The position numbers and the translations under genes are program-made. Shown here piece by piece: positions 1 through 5,279 of a DNA stretch of 8,912 nt. Every line of letters begins with the position of its first letter. Positions within the stretch are counted from its first letter, which is position 1. Below the pieces are notes generated by a model. The model was not told the DNA's origin. It was given only the letters and a program-made list of their open reading frames with translations, and searched no databases. The DNA comes from Planctomycetota bacterium (lineage in GTDB: Bacteria; Planctomycetota; Planctomycetia; Pirellulales; Lacipirellulaceae). The stretch is from NCBI GenBank assembly GCA_024278035.1, contig JAJRUA010000409.1, positions 1 through 8,912 on the forward strand, given 5' to 3'.

Positions 1-216
1 CTTTTGCCCTTGTTTCTCAATGTCTCGGGCGGGGCCGAGTTTTGGCAACCCCTCACCGGTGCCGTCATCTTCGGGCTCGCTTTTGCGACAGTCTTGACGC
101 TTGTCGTCATCCCCTGCTGCTACAGTGCGGCTTATATTCGACCGAAATGGAGCGAAGTCGGTACGGTGGGCGGATTTGCGTTATTACTCTTTGGTGTGCT
201 GCCGATGCTGGGGTAA
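1..216 (+). CDS. RND-family efflux transporter, C-terminal end (5' truncated)
   Basis: The gene enters from outside the window already in frame, and 71 residues plus a TAA stop remain. They match the tail of AcrB/MexB/CzcA-like inner-membrane proton-driven efflux pumps. The segment FWQPLTGAVIFGLAFATVLT followed by LVVIPCCYSAAY corresponds to the last canonical membrane helix of that family, where a GG..FW.PL..A.IFGL..AT.LTL.V.P..Y pattern is usual. A second hydrophobic stretch, VGTVGGFALLLFGVLPMLG, follows a short basic loop (IRPKW) and forms the extreme C-terminus. Many RND pumps end in a charged cytoplasmic tail, so ending in a hydrophobic helix is slightly unusual. The substrate (drug, metal or lipid) cannot be judged from this fragment. 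The TTG near the left edge is an internal codon, not a start. Confidence 0.85.
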   Translation, partial: LLPLFLNVSGGAEFWQPLTGAVIFGLAFATVLTLVVIPCCYSAAYIRPKWSEVGTVGGFALLLFGVLPMLG

Positions 217-227
217 CTTTTATTTGC

Positions 228-306
228 GGGAGGCGTCTCCGACGCCGATTAGACTTCGCCTACCCTGACGATTAGCAGCACGTTATCGGCGTCGGAGACG
301 CCTCCC
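228..306. repeat. Inverted pair of REP-like palindromes between the RND and HAD genes
   Basis: Two perfect 22-bp arms (228-249 and 285-306) are inverted around a 35-nt centre. Each arm also contains its own hairpin: GGCGTC-TCC-GACGCC at 232-246 and GGCGTC-GGA-GACGCC at 288-302. Two inverted small palindromes around a short linker is the layout of REP/BIME elements. In RNA the whole unit could fold either into one long stem or into two short ones. It begins 11 nt after the transporter stop, so it may also end or protect that transcript, although there is no U-run. That it is a dispersed genomic repeat is inferred, since only one copy is in view. Confidence 0.75.
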
Positions 307-341
307 ACAACATAACAACACATTTACATTATTACGGTTCC

Positions 342-941
342 ATGATTGAACTCCCTAACGGCACGCGCGGCCTCGTCTTTGATTGCGATGGTACGCTCGC
401 TGATACGATGCCCATTCACCTCCAGTTGTGGGATATTTTGCTTCGTGAACAGGGACTTGTTGTCCCTGGGAGTTTTATCGAAGACCATGCTGGCAAGCCG
501 ACCGAGGTGATTGCGCAGCTTATCAATGAAGAATACGATGCATCGATCGACCCTGTCACGTTCTTCGAGGAGAAAGAAAGCCGATTTCAGCAACGGCTCG
601 ACGAAGTCGGTCCCATCGAACCGGTTGTTGCCACCGCTCGACGTTACCGGGGTGAATTGCCGATGGCTGTTGTTTCCGGTGGCTGCCGAAAAAATGTCAC
701 GCTATCGCTTAAAGCGATTGGCATATTGGATTGGTTCCCTGTGATTCTCACAGCCGACGACCCGATCGCTCACAAGCCGGCCCCCGATTTGTTTCTCATC
801 GCTGCCGAACAGATTGGCATCCCCCCCGAAGCGTGCCATGCTTTTGAGGACGCCGATGCCGGCATCGAAGCGGCCCGTAGCGCGGGAATGACCGTGACCG
901 ATGTGCGTGAGGTGATGGTGGATCTGACAGGAAACGATTGA
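342..941 (+). CDS. HAD-superfamily hydrolase, beta-phosphoglucomutase/YqaB-like
   Basis: This 199-residue protein is a complete subfamily-IA haloacid dehalogenase-type phosphatase or phosphomutase, a cytoplasmic enzyme that uses an aspartyl-phosphate intermediate. Motif I is FDCDGTLADT, with nucleophile Asp14 and acid/base Asp16. Motif II is VVSGG with Ser112. Motif III is HKPAPDLF with Lys145. Motif IV is FEDADAGIEAA, with Glu169, Asp170 and Asp172 as Mg-binding acids. The helical cap lies roughly between residues 20 and 95. Length and motifs fit the beta-phosphoglucomutase/fructose-1-phosphatase (YqaB) branch, but the substrate cannot be read from sequence. The ATG at 342 is the only start that places motif I at the usual distance, and no clear Shine-Dalgarno precedes it. 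The gene follows the RND fragment on the same strand after a repeat and probably has its own transcript. Confidence 0.92.
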   Translation: MIELPNGTRGLVFDCDGTLADTMPIHLQLWDILLREQGLVVPGSFIEDHAGKPTEVIAQLINEEYDASIDPVTFFEEKESRFQQRLDEVGPIEPVVATARRYRGELPMAVVSGGCRKNVTLSLKAIGILDWFPVILTADDPIAHKPAPDLFLIAAEQIGIPPEACHAFEDADAGIEAARSAGMTVTDVREVMVDLTGND

Positions 942-980
942 ACCACCGATAACACGGATAAAAGAAATTCGTTTTTTATC
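941..980. repeat. CACGGAT-type palindromic spacer between HAD and toxin genes
   Basis: Directly after the HAD stop is ACCACCGATAACACGGAT, then a stem GATAAAA (957-963) / TTTTATC (974-980) around a 10-nt loop. On the + strand the right half lies within a T6 run, so it could act as a weak, AU-rich terminator for the HAD gene. The toxin gene ends at 993 on the opposite strand, so the same element lies between two convergent genes. It resembles the ACCACGGAT..ACACGGAT dispersed intergenic repeats of many bacterial genomes; that link is from memory, not tested. Confidence 0.4.
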
Positions 981-992
981 TGGACTATCGAA

Positions 993-1289
993 TTAAAACA
1001 AAGTCAGAAAGTCACGACTACCCTCAAGCACCCGAACGACCTGAATGCCTTGCTCTGCGGGTCGATAAAGAACGAGCCAACGGCCTTTGAAGGAAGAGCC
1101 ACGCAAGCCTTCCGCTAGGTAAGACATTGCTTCACCCATGAAGGGGTGGCTTGCAATCAATTCGCAGAGGTCATGGCATTCTCTTACGATCTTGGCAGCC
1201 GTGCTAGGTCGCCCATCGGTCACCCCGATATGAAAAGCGATTTCCTCAAGGTCCAACTCGGCCTCGGGCGACCATTCGCAAGTTGCCAT
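993..1289 (-). CDS. ParE/RelE-family toxin
   Basis: A 98-residue protein with the ParE/RelE toxin fold signature. It opens with WSPEAELDLEEIAFHIG (residues 6-22), typical of ParE helix 1. There follows a helix with AAKIVRECHDLCELIASHP (31-49), then MGEAMSYLAEGLRGSSFKGRWLVLYRP, and a C-terminal strand IQVVRVLEGSRDFLTLF (82-98) carrying the conserved R-V-L-x-G-x-R-D segment. ParE members poison DNA gyrase and RelE members cleave mRNA on the ribosome; the sequence favours ParE-like but does not decide the target. Length is normal for the family. The ATG at 1289 is 2 nt beyond the TAA stop of the upstream gene, an arrangement typical of translational coupling in antitoxin-toxin operons. There is no disruption, so the toxin is probably functional. 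Confidence 0.88.
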   Translation of the reverse strand: MATCEWSPEAELDLEEIAFHIGVTDGRPSTAAKIVRECHDLCELIASHPFMGEAMSYLAEGLRGSSFKGRWLVLYRPAEQGIQVVRVLEGSRDFLTLF

Positions 1290-1291
1290 AC

Positions 1292-1570
1292 TTAGTTAGC
1301 AATCCCGCGTGCGGCTAAACGAGCGCTGACTCGGCTAATCAATGCCTCGACATCCAAGGAGCAACCTTCTCCTCGATCGAGCGAGTCTATCCCTTTTCGG
1401 GCCTTTTCCTTCAAATCGGAAAGTTCTGACAAGTAACATTGAAACTTGCTTAGAGCCTCATCAAACGAAAGCTCTGCCTCGCCACGTTCGATTAAACGAC
1501 CAAGAAAGAAATGGAGCGTCTCGACATCGGTTGTCGGTTGTGTTGTCGCCTTGCCATCGGTAGCCATCAT
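1292..1570 (-). CDS. Antitoxin partner of the ParE/RelE toxin
   Basis: A 92-residue acidic, mainly helical protein encoded immediately upstream of the toxin on the same strand. The role is assigned chiefly from this position. Visible parts are a polar, disordered-looking start (residues 1-16), a helical middle LSFDEALSKFQCYLSELSDLKEKARKGIDSLDRGEG (34-69), and a terminal LDVEALISRVSARLAARGIAN (72-92). Ending in 'D.E.LI.....RLAARG' is familiar from small antitoxins encoded before RelE/ParE toxins in planctomycetes and proteobacteria, but I cannot name the family with certainty. There is no obvious ribbon-helix-helix or MazE/AbrB motif. The first of two consecutive ATGs is chosen because GGAG (1576-1579) sits 5 nt upstream; the second, at 1567, has 8-nt spacing and is also possible. 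Confidence 0.72.
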   Translation of the reverse strand: MMATDGKATTQPTTDVETLHFFLGRLIERGEAELSFDEALSKFQCYLSELSDLKEKARKGIDSLDRGEGCSLDVEALISRVSARLAARGIAN

Positions 1571-1589
1571 TGAGTCTCCGTGTTGATTC

Positions 1590-1603
1590 TACTCTACTCA
1601 AAC
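1590..1603 (-). promoter_or_regulatory. Possible toxin-antitoxin operator: tandem GAGTA repeats
   Basis: About 20 nt before the antitoxin start, the minus strand reads GAGTAGAGTAGAAT, a short tandem repeat in the region where antitoxins usually bind to repress their own operon. No good -35/-10 pair could be fixed around it. This is a weak suggestion based on position and repetition only. Confidence 0.2.
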
Positions 1604-1613
1604 GGCGAAAGCG

Positions 1614-1636
1614 AATAAAACAAGGCAAAAGCCTCA
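1614..1636 (-). terminator. Candidate intrinsic terminator of greA
   Basis: The minus strand reads TGAGGCTTTTGCCTTGTTTTATT. AGGC-TTTT-GCCT forms a 4-bp GC stem, extended by one or two G-U wobble pairs, followed by a T-rich tract. The stem overlaps the greA stop codon. It would separate greA from the toxin-antitoxin operon 63 nt downstream. The stem is short, so efficiency is uncertain. Confidence 0.45.
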
Positions 1637-2116
1637 TGCGTCGTCGAAGACGATCTCCAAAATCTCAAACTTGTTGACACCCGCCGGGACTTCAACCTCA
1701 GCCGTCTCGCCTACTTTTTTTCCGACGAGGCCTTGAGCCAAGGGGCTCGTGATGTTGATCCGACCTTCGTCAAAGTCCTCTTCGCCCGCTCCGACCAGGA
1801 TGAACTCCTCGGTGTCACCGAAGTCGAGGTCCTTGACTTTGACGCGGCAGCCGAAGACGACCTCGTCCTTGGGCAGCTTCGACATATCGACAATCGAAGC
1901 TCGGTTCAGTTTGTCCTTGAGCAAGTTGATTTTTGCTTGGAGCATTCCCTGGCTCTCACGAGCCCCGTGGTATTCAGCGTTTTCCTTGAGATCGCCCTCG
2001 GCCCGCGCTTCGGCGATCCGCTTGGTGATCTCCGGCATCGTCTCGTTCTCGTAAACGTCAACTTCCGCTTTGATCTTGTTGTAGCCGTTGCGGGTCATGG
2101 GGATGATGTCAGACAT
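1634..2116 (-). CDS. greA: Transcription elongation factor GreA
   Basis: A complete 160-residue GreA, the cytoplasmic factor that enters the RNA polymerase secondary channel and stimulates cleavage of backtracked transcripts. Residues 1-75 form the N-terminal coiled-coil, carrying the signature [21 protein letters not shown] (36-56). Its tip acids Asp42 and Glu45 correspond to the Mg-positioning residues of E. coli GreA. Residues 83-158 form the FKBP-like C-terminal domain that docks on polymerase, including [23 protein letters not shown] (124-146). Length is standard (E. coli 158). The ATG start fits the family N-terminus ([13 protein letters not shown]). The preceding sequence has no purine-rich Shine-Dalgarno. 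The gene follows the interrupted zinc-ribbon gene after 142 nt and is probably expressed from its own promoter. Confidence 0.97.
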   Translation of the reverse strand: MSDIIPMTRNGYNKIKAEVDVYENETMPEITKRIAEARAEGDLKENAEYHGARESQGMLQAKINLLKDKLNRASIVDMSKLPKDEVVFGCRVKVKDLDFGDTEEFILVGAGEEDFDEGRINITSPLAQGLVGKKVGETAEVEVPAGVNKFEILEIVFDDA

Positions 2117-2185
2117 TTTAGGAGAGGCCGTAGGCTTGAGTCGGTAGGTAGGAGGGCTGGGGATAGTGACCGTAAGGGGACCACT

Positions 2186-2214
2186 ATTGTGTTGGTTTGC
2201 GGAGGTTAAGTAAA
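2186..2214 (-). promoter_or_regulatory. Candidate sigma-70-type promoter for greA
   Basis: On the minus strand, TTTACT (2209-2214) and CACAAT (2186-2191) are separated by 17 nt, each matching four of six consensus bases. Transcription would start near 2179, leaving a leader of roughly 60 nt. A 6-bp hairpin ATAGTG/CACTAT (2163-2168 with 2182-2187) falls at the beginning of that leader. This is a pattern match only. Confidence 0.27.
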
Positions 2215-2258
2215 GCCGGATTTACCCTTACTGCGGCCCACAGGCTCCGGAATCCAGC

Positions 2259-2963
2259 CTACTCCGAGAGATACAACAGGCATCCGCAGGATTTACAAAA
2301 GGTTGGCTTGGAAAGTGCCAGGTCGTTCTGCATGTTGAGCGTCATGGACTGGCCACACCCTTGGCAGACGCCATCGTCGCCTGGGGCCAGGCCGTCGGCC
2401 CCCTTGTTGCGAACCACTCGGCGATAATCGCCCTTAAAATCGCCCGGCAAATCTTTTTCAGCCACTTCAAGGTCGGCTTTCAGTCGGACGACTTCTGCCT
2501 TAAGTTTTTCGCCCGTGGCGGCGACATTGGTTTCCACTTTGGCAAGTTCGGCCTTGCCTGCTTCAAGGTTCTTTTCGGCTTCGACGACTCTTGCTTCTAA
2601 GTCATCAAGGCGGCCAAGCATCTCGAGGATTTCATCCTCCAAAACACTGCCTGCCATCTCCCCCGCCGCAATTTGTTCTTGTAGTGCTTGGTACGCTTTG
2701 TTGCTAGCGGCCGTATTGAGCTGGGAGTGCCAATTGGCGATTTTTTCTTCTTACGATTTCAGATCGAGCTGCTTACGATCGACGGCGAGCTTGGTTTGCT
2801 TGACGAGGCCATGCGCTGCGACGACCGCCTGCTCAAGCTGGGCGACACTCCCTCGATGGGCGATGATTTGCTTCGGGCCGCGTCCGAGCCGACCCCGCAA
2901 ATCAGCCAACTGGCTGTGGAGGCGGTGCAAGTCACGAAGCGCGGCAGCAGAGATGGTCGACAT
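2259..2963 (-). pseudogene. Coiled-coil C4 zinc-ribbon protein (CT398-like), interrupted by in-frame TAA
   Basis: Read as one gene this has 234 sense positions, the usual length for the CT398 / C4-type zinc-ribbon (zf-RING_7) family, but codon 71 is TAA (2751-2753). The front part (1-70) has the family opening LRDLHRLHSQLADLRGRLGRGPKQI. The back part resumes in the same frame with EEKIANWHSQLNTAASNKAY, then EMAGSVLEDEILE, a long Ala/Glu/Lys coiled coil, and a zinc ribbon with Cys200, Cys203 (CQGC) and Cys223, Cys226 (CKSC) before the C-terminal CLLYLSE. No frameshift is needed: one base change from AAA, GAA or CAA explains the stop. An ATG at 2657 (codon 103) could restart translation and yield a 132-residue coiled coil plus ribbon. 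The ATG at 2963 is preferred to a TTG at 2978. The family function is poorly known; the Chlamydia relative CT398 has been reported to bind sigma-54. The gene lies downstream of rpoD. Confidence 0.8.
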
Positions 2964-2983
2964 AGAAAGCGGAGACAATGAAA

Positions 2984-3008
2984 GAGAGTGGCACTATAGG
3001 TCCACTCT
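2984..3008. other. Hairpin upstream of the zinc-ribbon gene
   Basis: AGAGTGG and CCACTCT pair as a 7-bp stem around a loop containing CTATAGG. On the minus strand the loop reads CCTATAG, which includes TATAGT, a possible -10 element for the zinc-ribbon gene with start at 2963. No matching -35 is visible. The hairpin could be a leader structure or an operator; the evidence is structural only. Confidence 0.3.
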
Positions 3009-3089
3009 TTATTACACCTAGCACCAAAAAAACCAAGTCCCCGATTGACTACTACGAAAGCTGCAAAGCCGAAAGAGGTGGTGGAAAAA

Positions 3090-3158
3090 GGGGTTTGCCA
3101 CGGAGGTCTCAGAGAACCCCGTGGCGCAGGAATCTTGTTTTTTTTCGTGTTCTCGGTG
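3090..3158. repeat. CACGGAG-type palindromic intergenic repeat
   Basis: GCCACGG (3097-3103) pairs with CCGTGGC (3119-3125). CCACGG recurs at 3153-3158, so the middle arm CCGTGG can pair with either neighbour. GGGGTT (3090-3095) can also pair with AACCCC (3115-3120). A T8 run lies at 3138-3145. The minus-strand pattern (CCGTGGAGAGCACCGAGAACACG ... CTCTGAGACCTCCGTGG, broken here) resembles the ACCACGGAG..CACAGAG dispersed elements of planctomycete intergenic DNA, a resemblance from memory. It occupies the middle of the 282-nt spacer between rpoD and the zinc-ribbon gene; I see no coding sequence there. Confidence 0.5.
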
Positions 3159-3210
3159 CTCTCCACGGTTCTGGCTTTCCCTCGGAAAAAGGACTTTGCA
3201 ATCCCCCGCC

Positions 3211-3240
3211 CCTCCCCCTTTTGAGGAGGGAAGGGGGAGG
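3211..3240 (-). terminator. GC-rich hairpin just after rpoD
   Basis: CCTCCCCC (3211-3218) and GGGGGAGG (3233-3240) form a perfect 8-bp GC stem with a 14-nt loop, starting 5 nt past the rpoD stop. The position suits an rpoD transcript end or a 3' stabiliser. It lacks the U-run of a classical intrinsic terminator, so it may instead be another dispersed palindromic repeat. Confidence 0.45.
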
Positions 3241-3245
3241 AAATG

Positions 3246-5159
3246 CTATGCGACGGCGTTGCGTTGCTCGTTGTCCGTATCGTCATCGGCAGCGGGGGAG
3301 AGGCTAGGATCGATCTCAATCCCTTCCACCTCGGTTAGACTTGGTACGAAGCTTGATAGCATTTGGCTACGAACCGGGTTCTGTAACTTGGAGACGGCCT
3401 TGGCCTCAATCTGACGAACCCGTTCACGTGTGACCTTAAAAATTCGACCGACCTCTTCCAGCGTGTAGGTATAGCCATCGGCGAGGCCGTAACGGAGGCG
3501 AATGATCTCTCGTTCGCGATAGGTGAGCGTCTTAAGAAGCTCATCGATCCGTTCACGCAAGAGCCCGTTGTTGGCCAGCTTATACGGATTAACCGTTCCC
3601 TGATCTTCGACCAGTTCACCGAAAGAACAGTCGTCGCTATCGCCTACGGGGCGGTCAAGGCTTACCGGATGGCGGCCAATGTCGAGTACGCGCTGGGTCT
3701 CTTCGATCGGCACGTCGGCGGCCAACGCGATTTCTTCGGTTGTCGCTGTCCGGCCATGTTCTTGCTGAAGCTGCTTCGCTGTGTTGCGAAGTTTTGTCAG
3801 CACGTCGATCATGTGAACGGGAATGCGAATCGTGCGGGCTTGGTCCGCAATCGCCCGAGTGATTGCCTGACGAATCCACCAAGTGGCATAGGTGCTGAAC
3901 TTGAAGCCACGCCGGTACTCGTACTTATCGACGGCTCGCATGAGCCCCGTATTGCCTTCTTGAATCAGGTCCAAGAAAGAGAGGCCTCGGTTGCGGTACT
4001 TTTTGGCGATCGAAACGACCAATCGCAAGTTGCCGCTTGAAAGCTCTCGCTTGACATTCTCAAATTCGCGGTACTGGCGGCGAGTCTCTTCGGCACGACG
4101 GCGAAGGCTCGACGGGCTTTCCATCACTCGGCGCGTGAGTTGCAATAGCTCGGCACGAACGAAGTGAATCTTGTCTGCCGGTGCCTTGGTCGCCTTCAGC
4201 TCTGCTAGTTCGGCACGCACAGCATCAATCCGATCGGAGTATTCCTTTAACTCATCAATCAAAGGGCTTACCCGCTTGGTCCGCAGGCTCATTTCTTCGA
4301 CCAAGATCAGCATTTTTTCTCGTCGGCAAAGATAACGCTCACGGGCGGCTCGCTTTGTCTTATTGTTTTCACGCCGATCTACTTGCGTAGCGTAGTCGGC
4401 TTTCTGCTGTTCCATGAGGGCCCTGAGCGTCCTCAAATTGTACGGCATTCGGGCCGAGACTTGCTCCTTCGTGAGTCGCTCGGTGAGCGAGACTTTGATC
4501 GTCCGGTCGAAAGGCAATTGGCCAGCATAAACCTTCTCAAGCGTTTTGACCGTTGCTTCCATAGCGTAGAACGAACGAAGCAAGTTGCGACGAAACCGCT
4601 TCCGAGTGAGCTCAATTTTCTTGGCAAGGTTCACTTCTTCGTCACGTGTGAGCAGCGGAATCTCTGCCATCTGCGACAAGTACATCCGAATCGGATCGCT
4701 CGAAGAGATCGGAAAGCCGTCGCGGAGCAAGTGGGAACGATCCCCTTCGCCCACCGTGTCGATCGTCACACGACGCGCTCCGGGAGCTTCGACCAACTCA
4801 ATGCCGCTCCCTTCGATGGCGGTCAGCAGGATTTCAATCCGCTCCGTGCCGAAGACTTCATCCGGCAGATAAGAATAGACATCGTCGTAAGTTAGTTGCC
4901 CCTCTTTCTTTCCAAGGGCGATCAGCTTTCGCAGGGCATTATCGACGCCGCCTGGGATGCCCTTGGGAGGGATGCTTGGATCGAGGCCTGCGGCGGTAGG
5001 GCCCACGGACGCTTCGCTCTTCGAGGGGAGCGTCGATTGGTTGCCGAAGGATTGGTTGAACGACGAGGCGGGCTTCTTTTTAGGCTCGCTGGCCGTGGGC
5101 TCAGCGGCGGCCTTCGTAGCGACAGTTTTCGTAGCAGCAGTCTTTGTAGCAACGGGCAT
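3246..5159 (-). CDS. rpoD: Principal RNA polymerase sigma factor RpoD/SigA
   Basis: A 637-residue primary (group 1) sigma-70 factor that directs RNA polymerase to housekeeping promoters. In order: an Ala/Lys/Thr-rich low-complexity tail (1-60); region 1.1 (about 72-125, [23 protein letters not shown]); region 1.2 (154-184, [21 protein letters not shown]); a charged helical non-conserved insert (185-365); region 2 (366-450), including [26 protein letters not shown] and the -10-reading [17 protein letters not shown]; region 3 (451-520); and region 4 (533-600), with the -35-reading helix-turn-helix [24 protein letters not shown]. Unusually, about 35 acidic residues follow region 4, where most RpoD proteins end. 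Having both regions 1.1 and 1.2 marks the essential factor rather than a stress paralogue. The ATG at 5159 is fixed by a GAGGAG ribosome site 7 nt upstream. The gene follows dnaG as in the macromolecular synthesis operon. Confidence 0.97.
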   Translation of the reverse strand: MPVATKTAATKTVATKAAAEPTASEPKKKPASSFNQSFGNQSTLPSKSEASVGPTAAGLDPSIPPKGIPGGVDNALRKLIALGKKEGQLTYDDVYSYLPDEVFGTERIEILLTAIEGSGIELVEAPGARRVTIDTVGEGDRSHLLRDGFPISSSDPIRMYLSQMAEIPLLTRDEEVNLAKKIELTRKRFRRNLLRSFYAMEATVKTLEKVYAGQLPFDRTIKVSLTERLTKEQVSARMPYNLRTLRALMEQQKADYATQVDRRENNKTKRAARERYLCRREKMLILVEEMSLRTKRVSPLIDELKEYSDRIDAVRAELAELKATKAPADKIHFVRAELLQLTRRVMESPSSLRRRAEETRRQYREFENVKRELSSGNLRLVVSIAKKYRNRGLSFLDLIQEGNTGLMRAVDKYEYRRGFKFSTYATWWIRQAITRAIADQARTIRIPVHMIDVLTKLRNTAKQLQQEHGRTATTEEIALAADVPIEETQRVLDIGRHPVSLDRPVGDSDDCSFGELVEDQGTVNPYKLANNGLLRERIDELLKTLTYREREIIRLRYGLADGYTYTLEEVGRIFKVTRERVRQIEAKAVSKLQNPVRSQMLSSFVPSLTEVEGIEIDPSLSPAADDDTDNEQRNAVA

Positions 5160-5166
5160 GGGTCAA

Positions 5167-5196
5167 CTCCTCGTGTGCATCCTGCACACAAAAAAG
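5167..5196 (-). promoter_or_regulatory. rpoD Shine-Dalgarno with adjoining hairpin
   Basis: The minus strand reads, in order, a TTTTTT run, GTGTGC-AGGAT-GCACAC (5173-5189, 6-bp stem), then GAGGAG (5167-5172), then 7 nt to the rpoD ATG. The stem touches the Shine-Dalgarno, and U-G and U-A pairs could extend it into the first bases of that site, so it could modulate initiation. It is the strongest ribosome site in the window. A regulatory role is inference. Confidence 0.5.
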
Positions 5197-5220
5197 AGGG
5201 ACGCTTCGCCGCCTCCGACT
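5190..5220 (-). terminator. Possible attenuator between dnaG and rpoD
   Basis: On the minus strand, GAGGCG-GCGAAG-CG(TC)CCTC forms an imperfect stem of about 6 bp with a 2-nt bulge, followed at once by TTTTTT. This has the shape of a weak intrinsic terminator located after dnaG and before the rpoD ribosome site. A second hairpin, GAGCCGTT/AACGGTTC (5225-5246, 8 bp with one G-U), sits just upstream. Partial termination here would set the rpoD to dnaG ratio. The folding was done by eye. Confidence 0.35.
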
Positions 5221-5279
5221 TGTGGAACCGTTTGCGGGAACGGCTCGACTCTCTGAGGCGACATCACCGCTGAGACACC

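Noticed and set aside
1733..2209. Long + strand open frame (158 codons) opposite greA
   Set aside because: It is the antisense shadow of a clearly conserved GreA and shows no family resemblance of its own.
2751..2753. Readthrough by a non-canonical amino acid at the in-frame stop
   Set aside because: The codon is TAA; selenocysteine uses TGA and pyrrolysine uses TAG, and no recoding element is visible.
2515..3021. A 168-codon + strand frame opposite the zinc-ribbon gene, unbroken at the TAA site
   Set aside because: Considered because it is continuous where the sense gene is broken, but its Ser/Arg/Leu-rich sequence is a reverse reading of the Ala/Glu/Lys coiled coil and matches nothing known to me.
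2759..3319. A 186-codon minus-strand frame spanning the rpoD-zinc-ribbon spacer
   Set aside because: It overlaps the end of rpoD and the first half of the zinc-ribbon gene in other frames, crosses three palindromic repeats, and has no recognisable motif.
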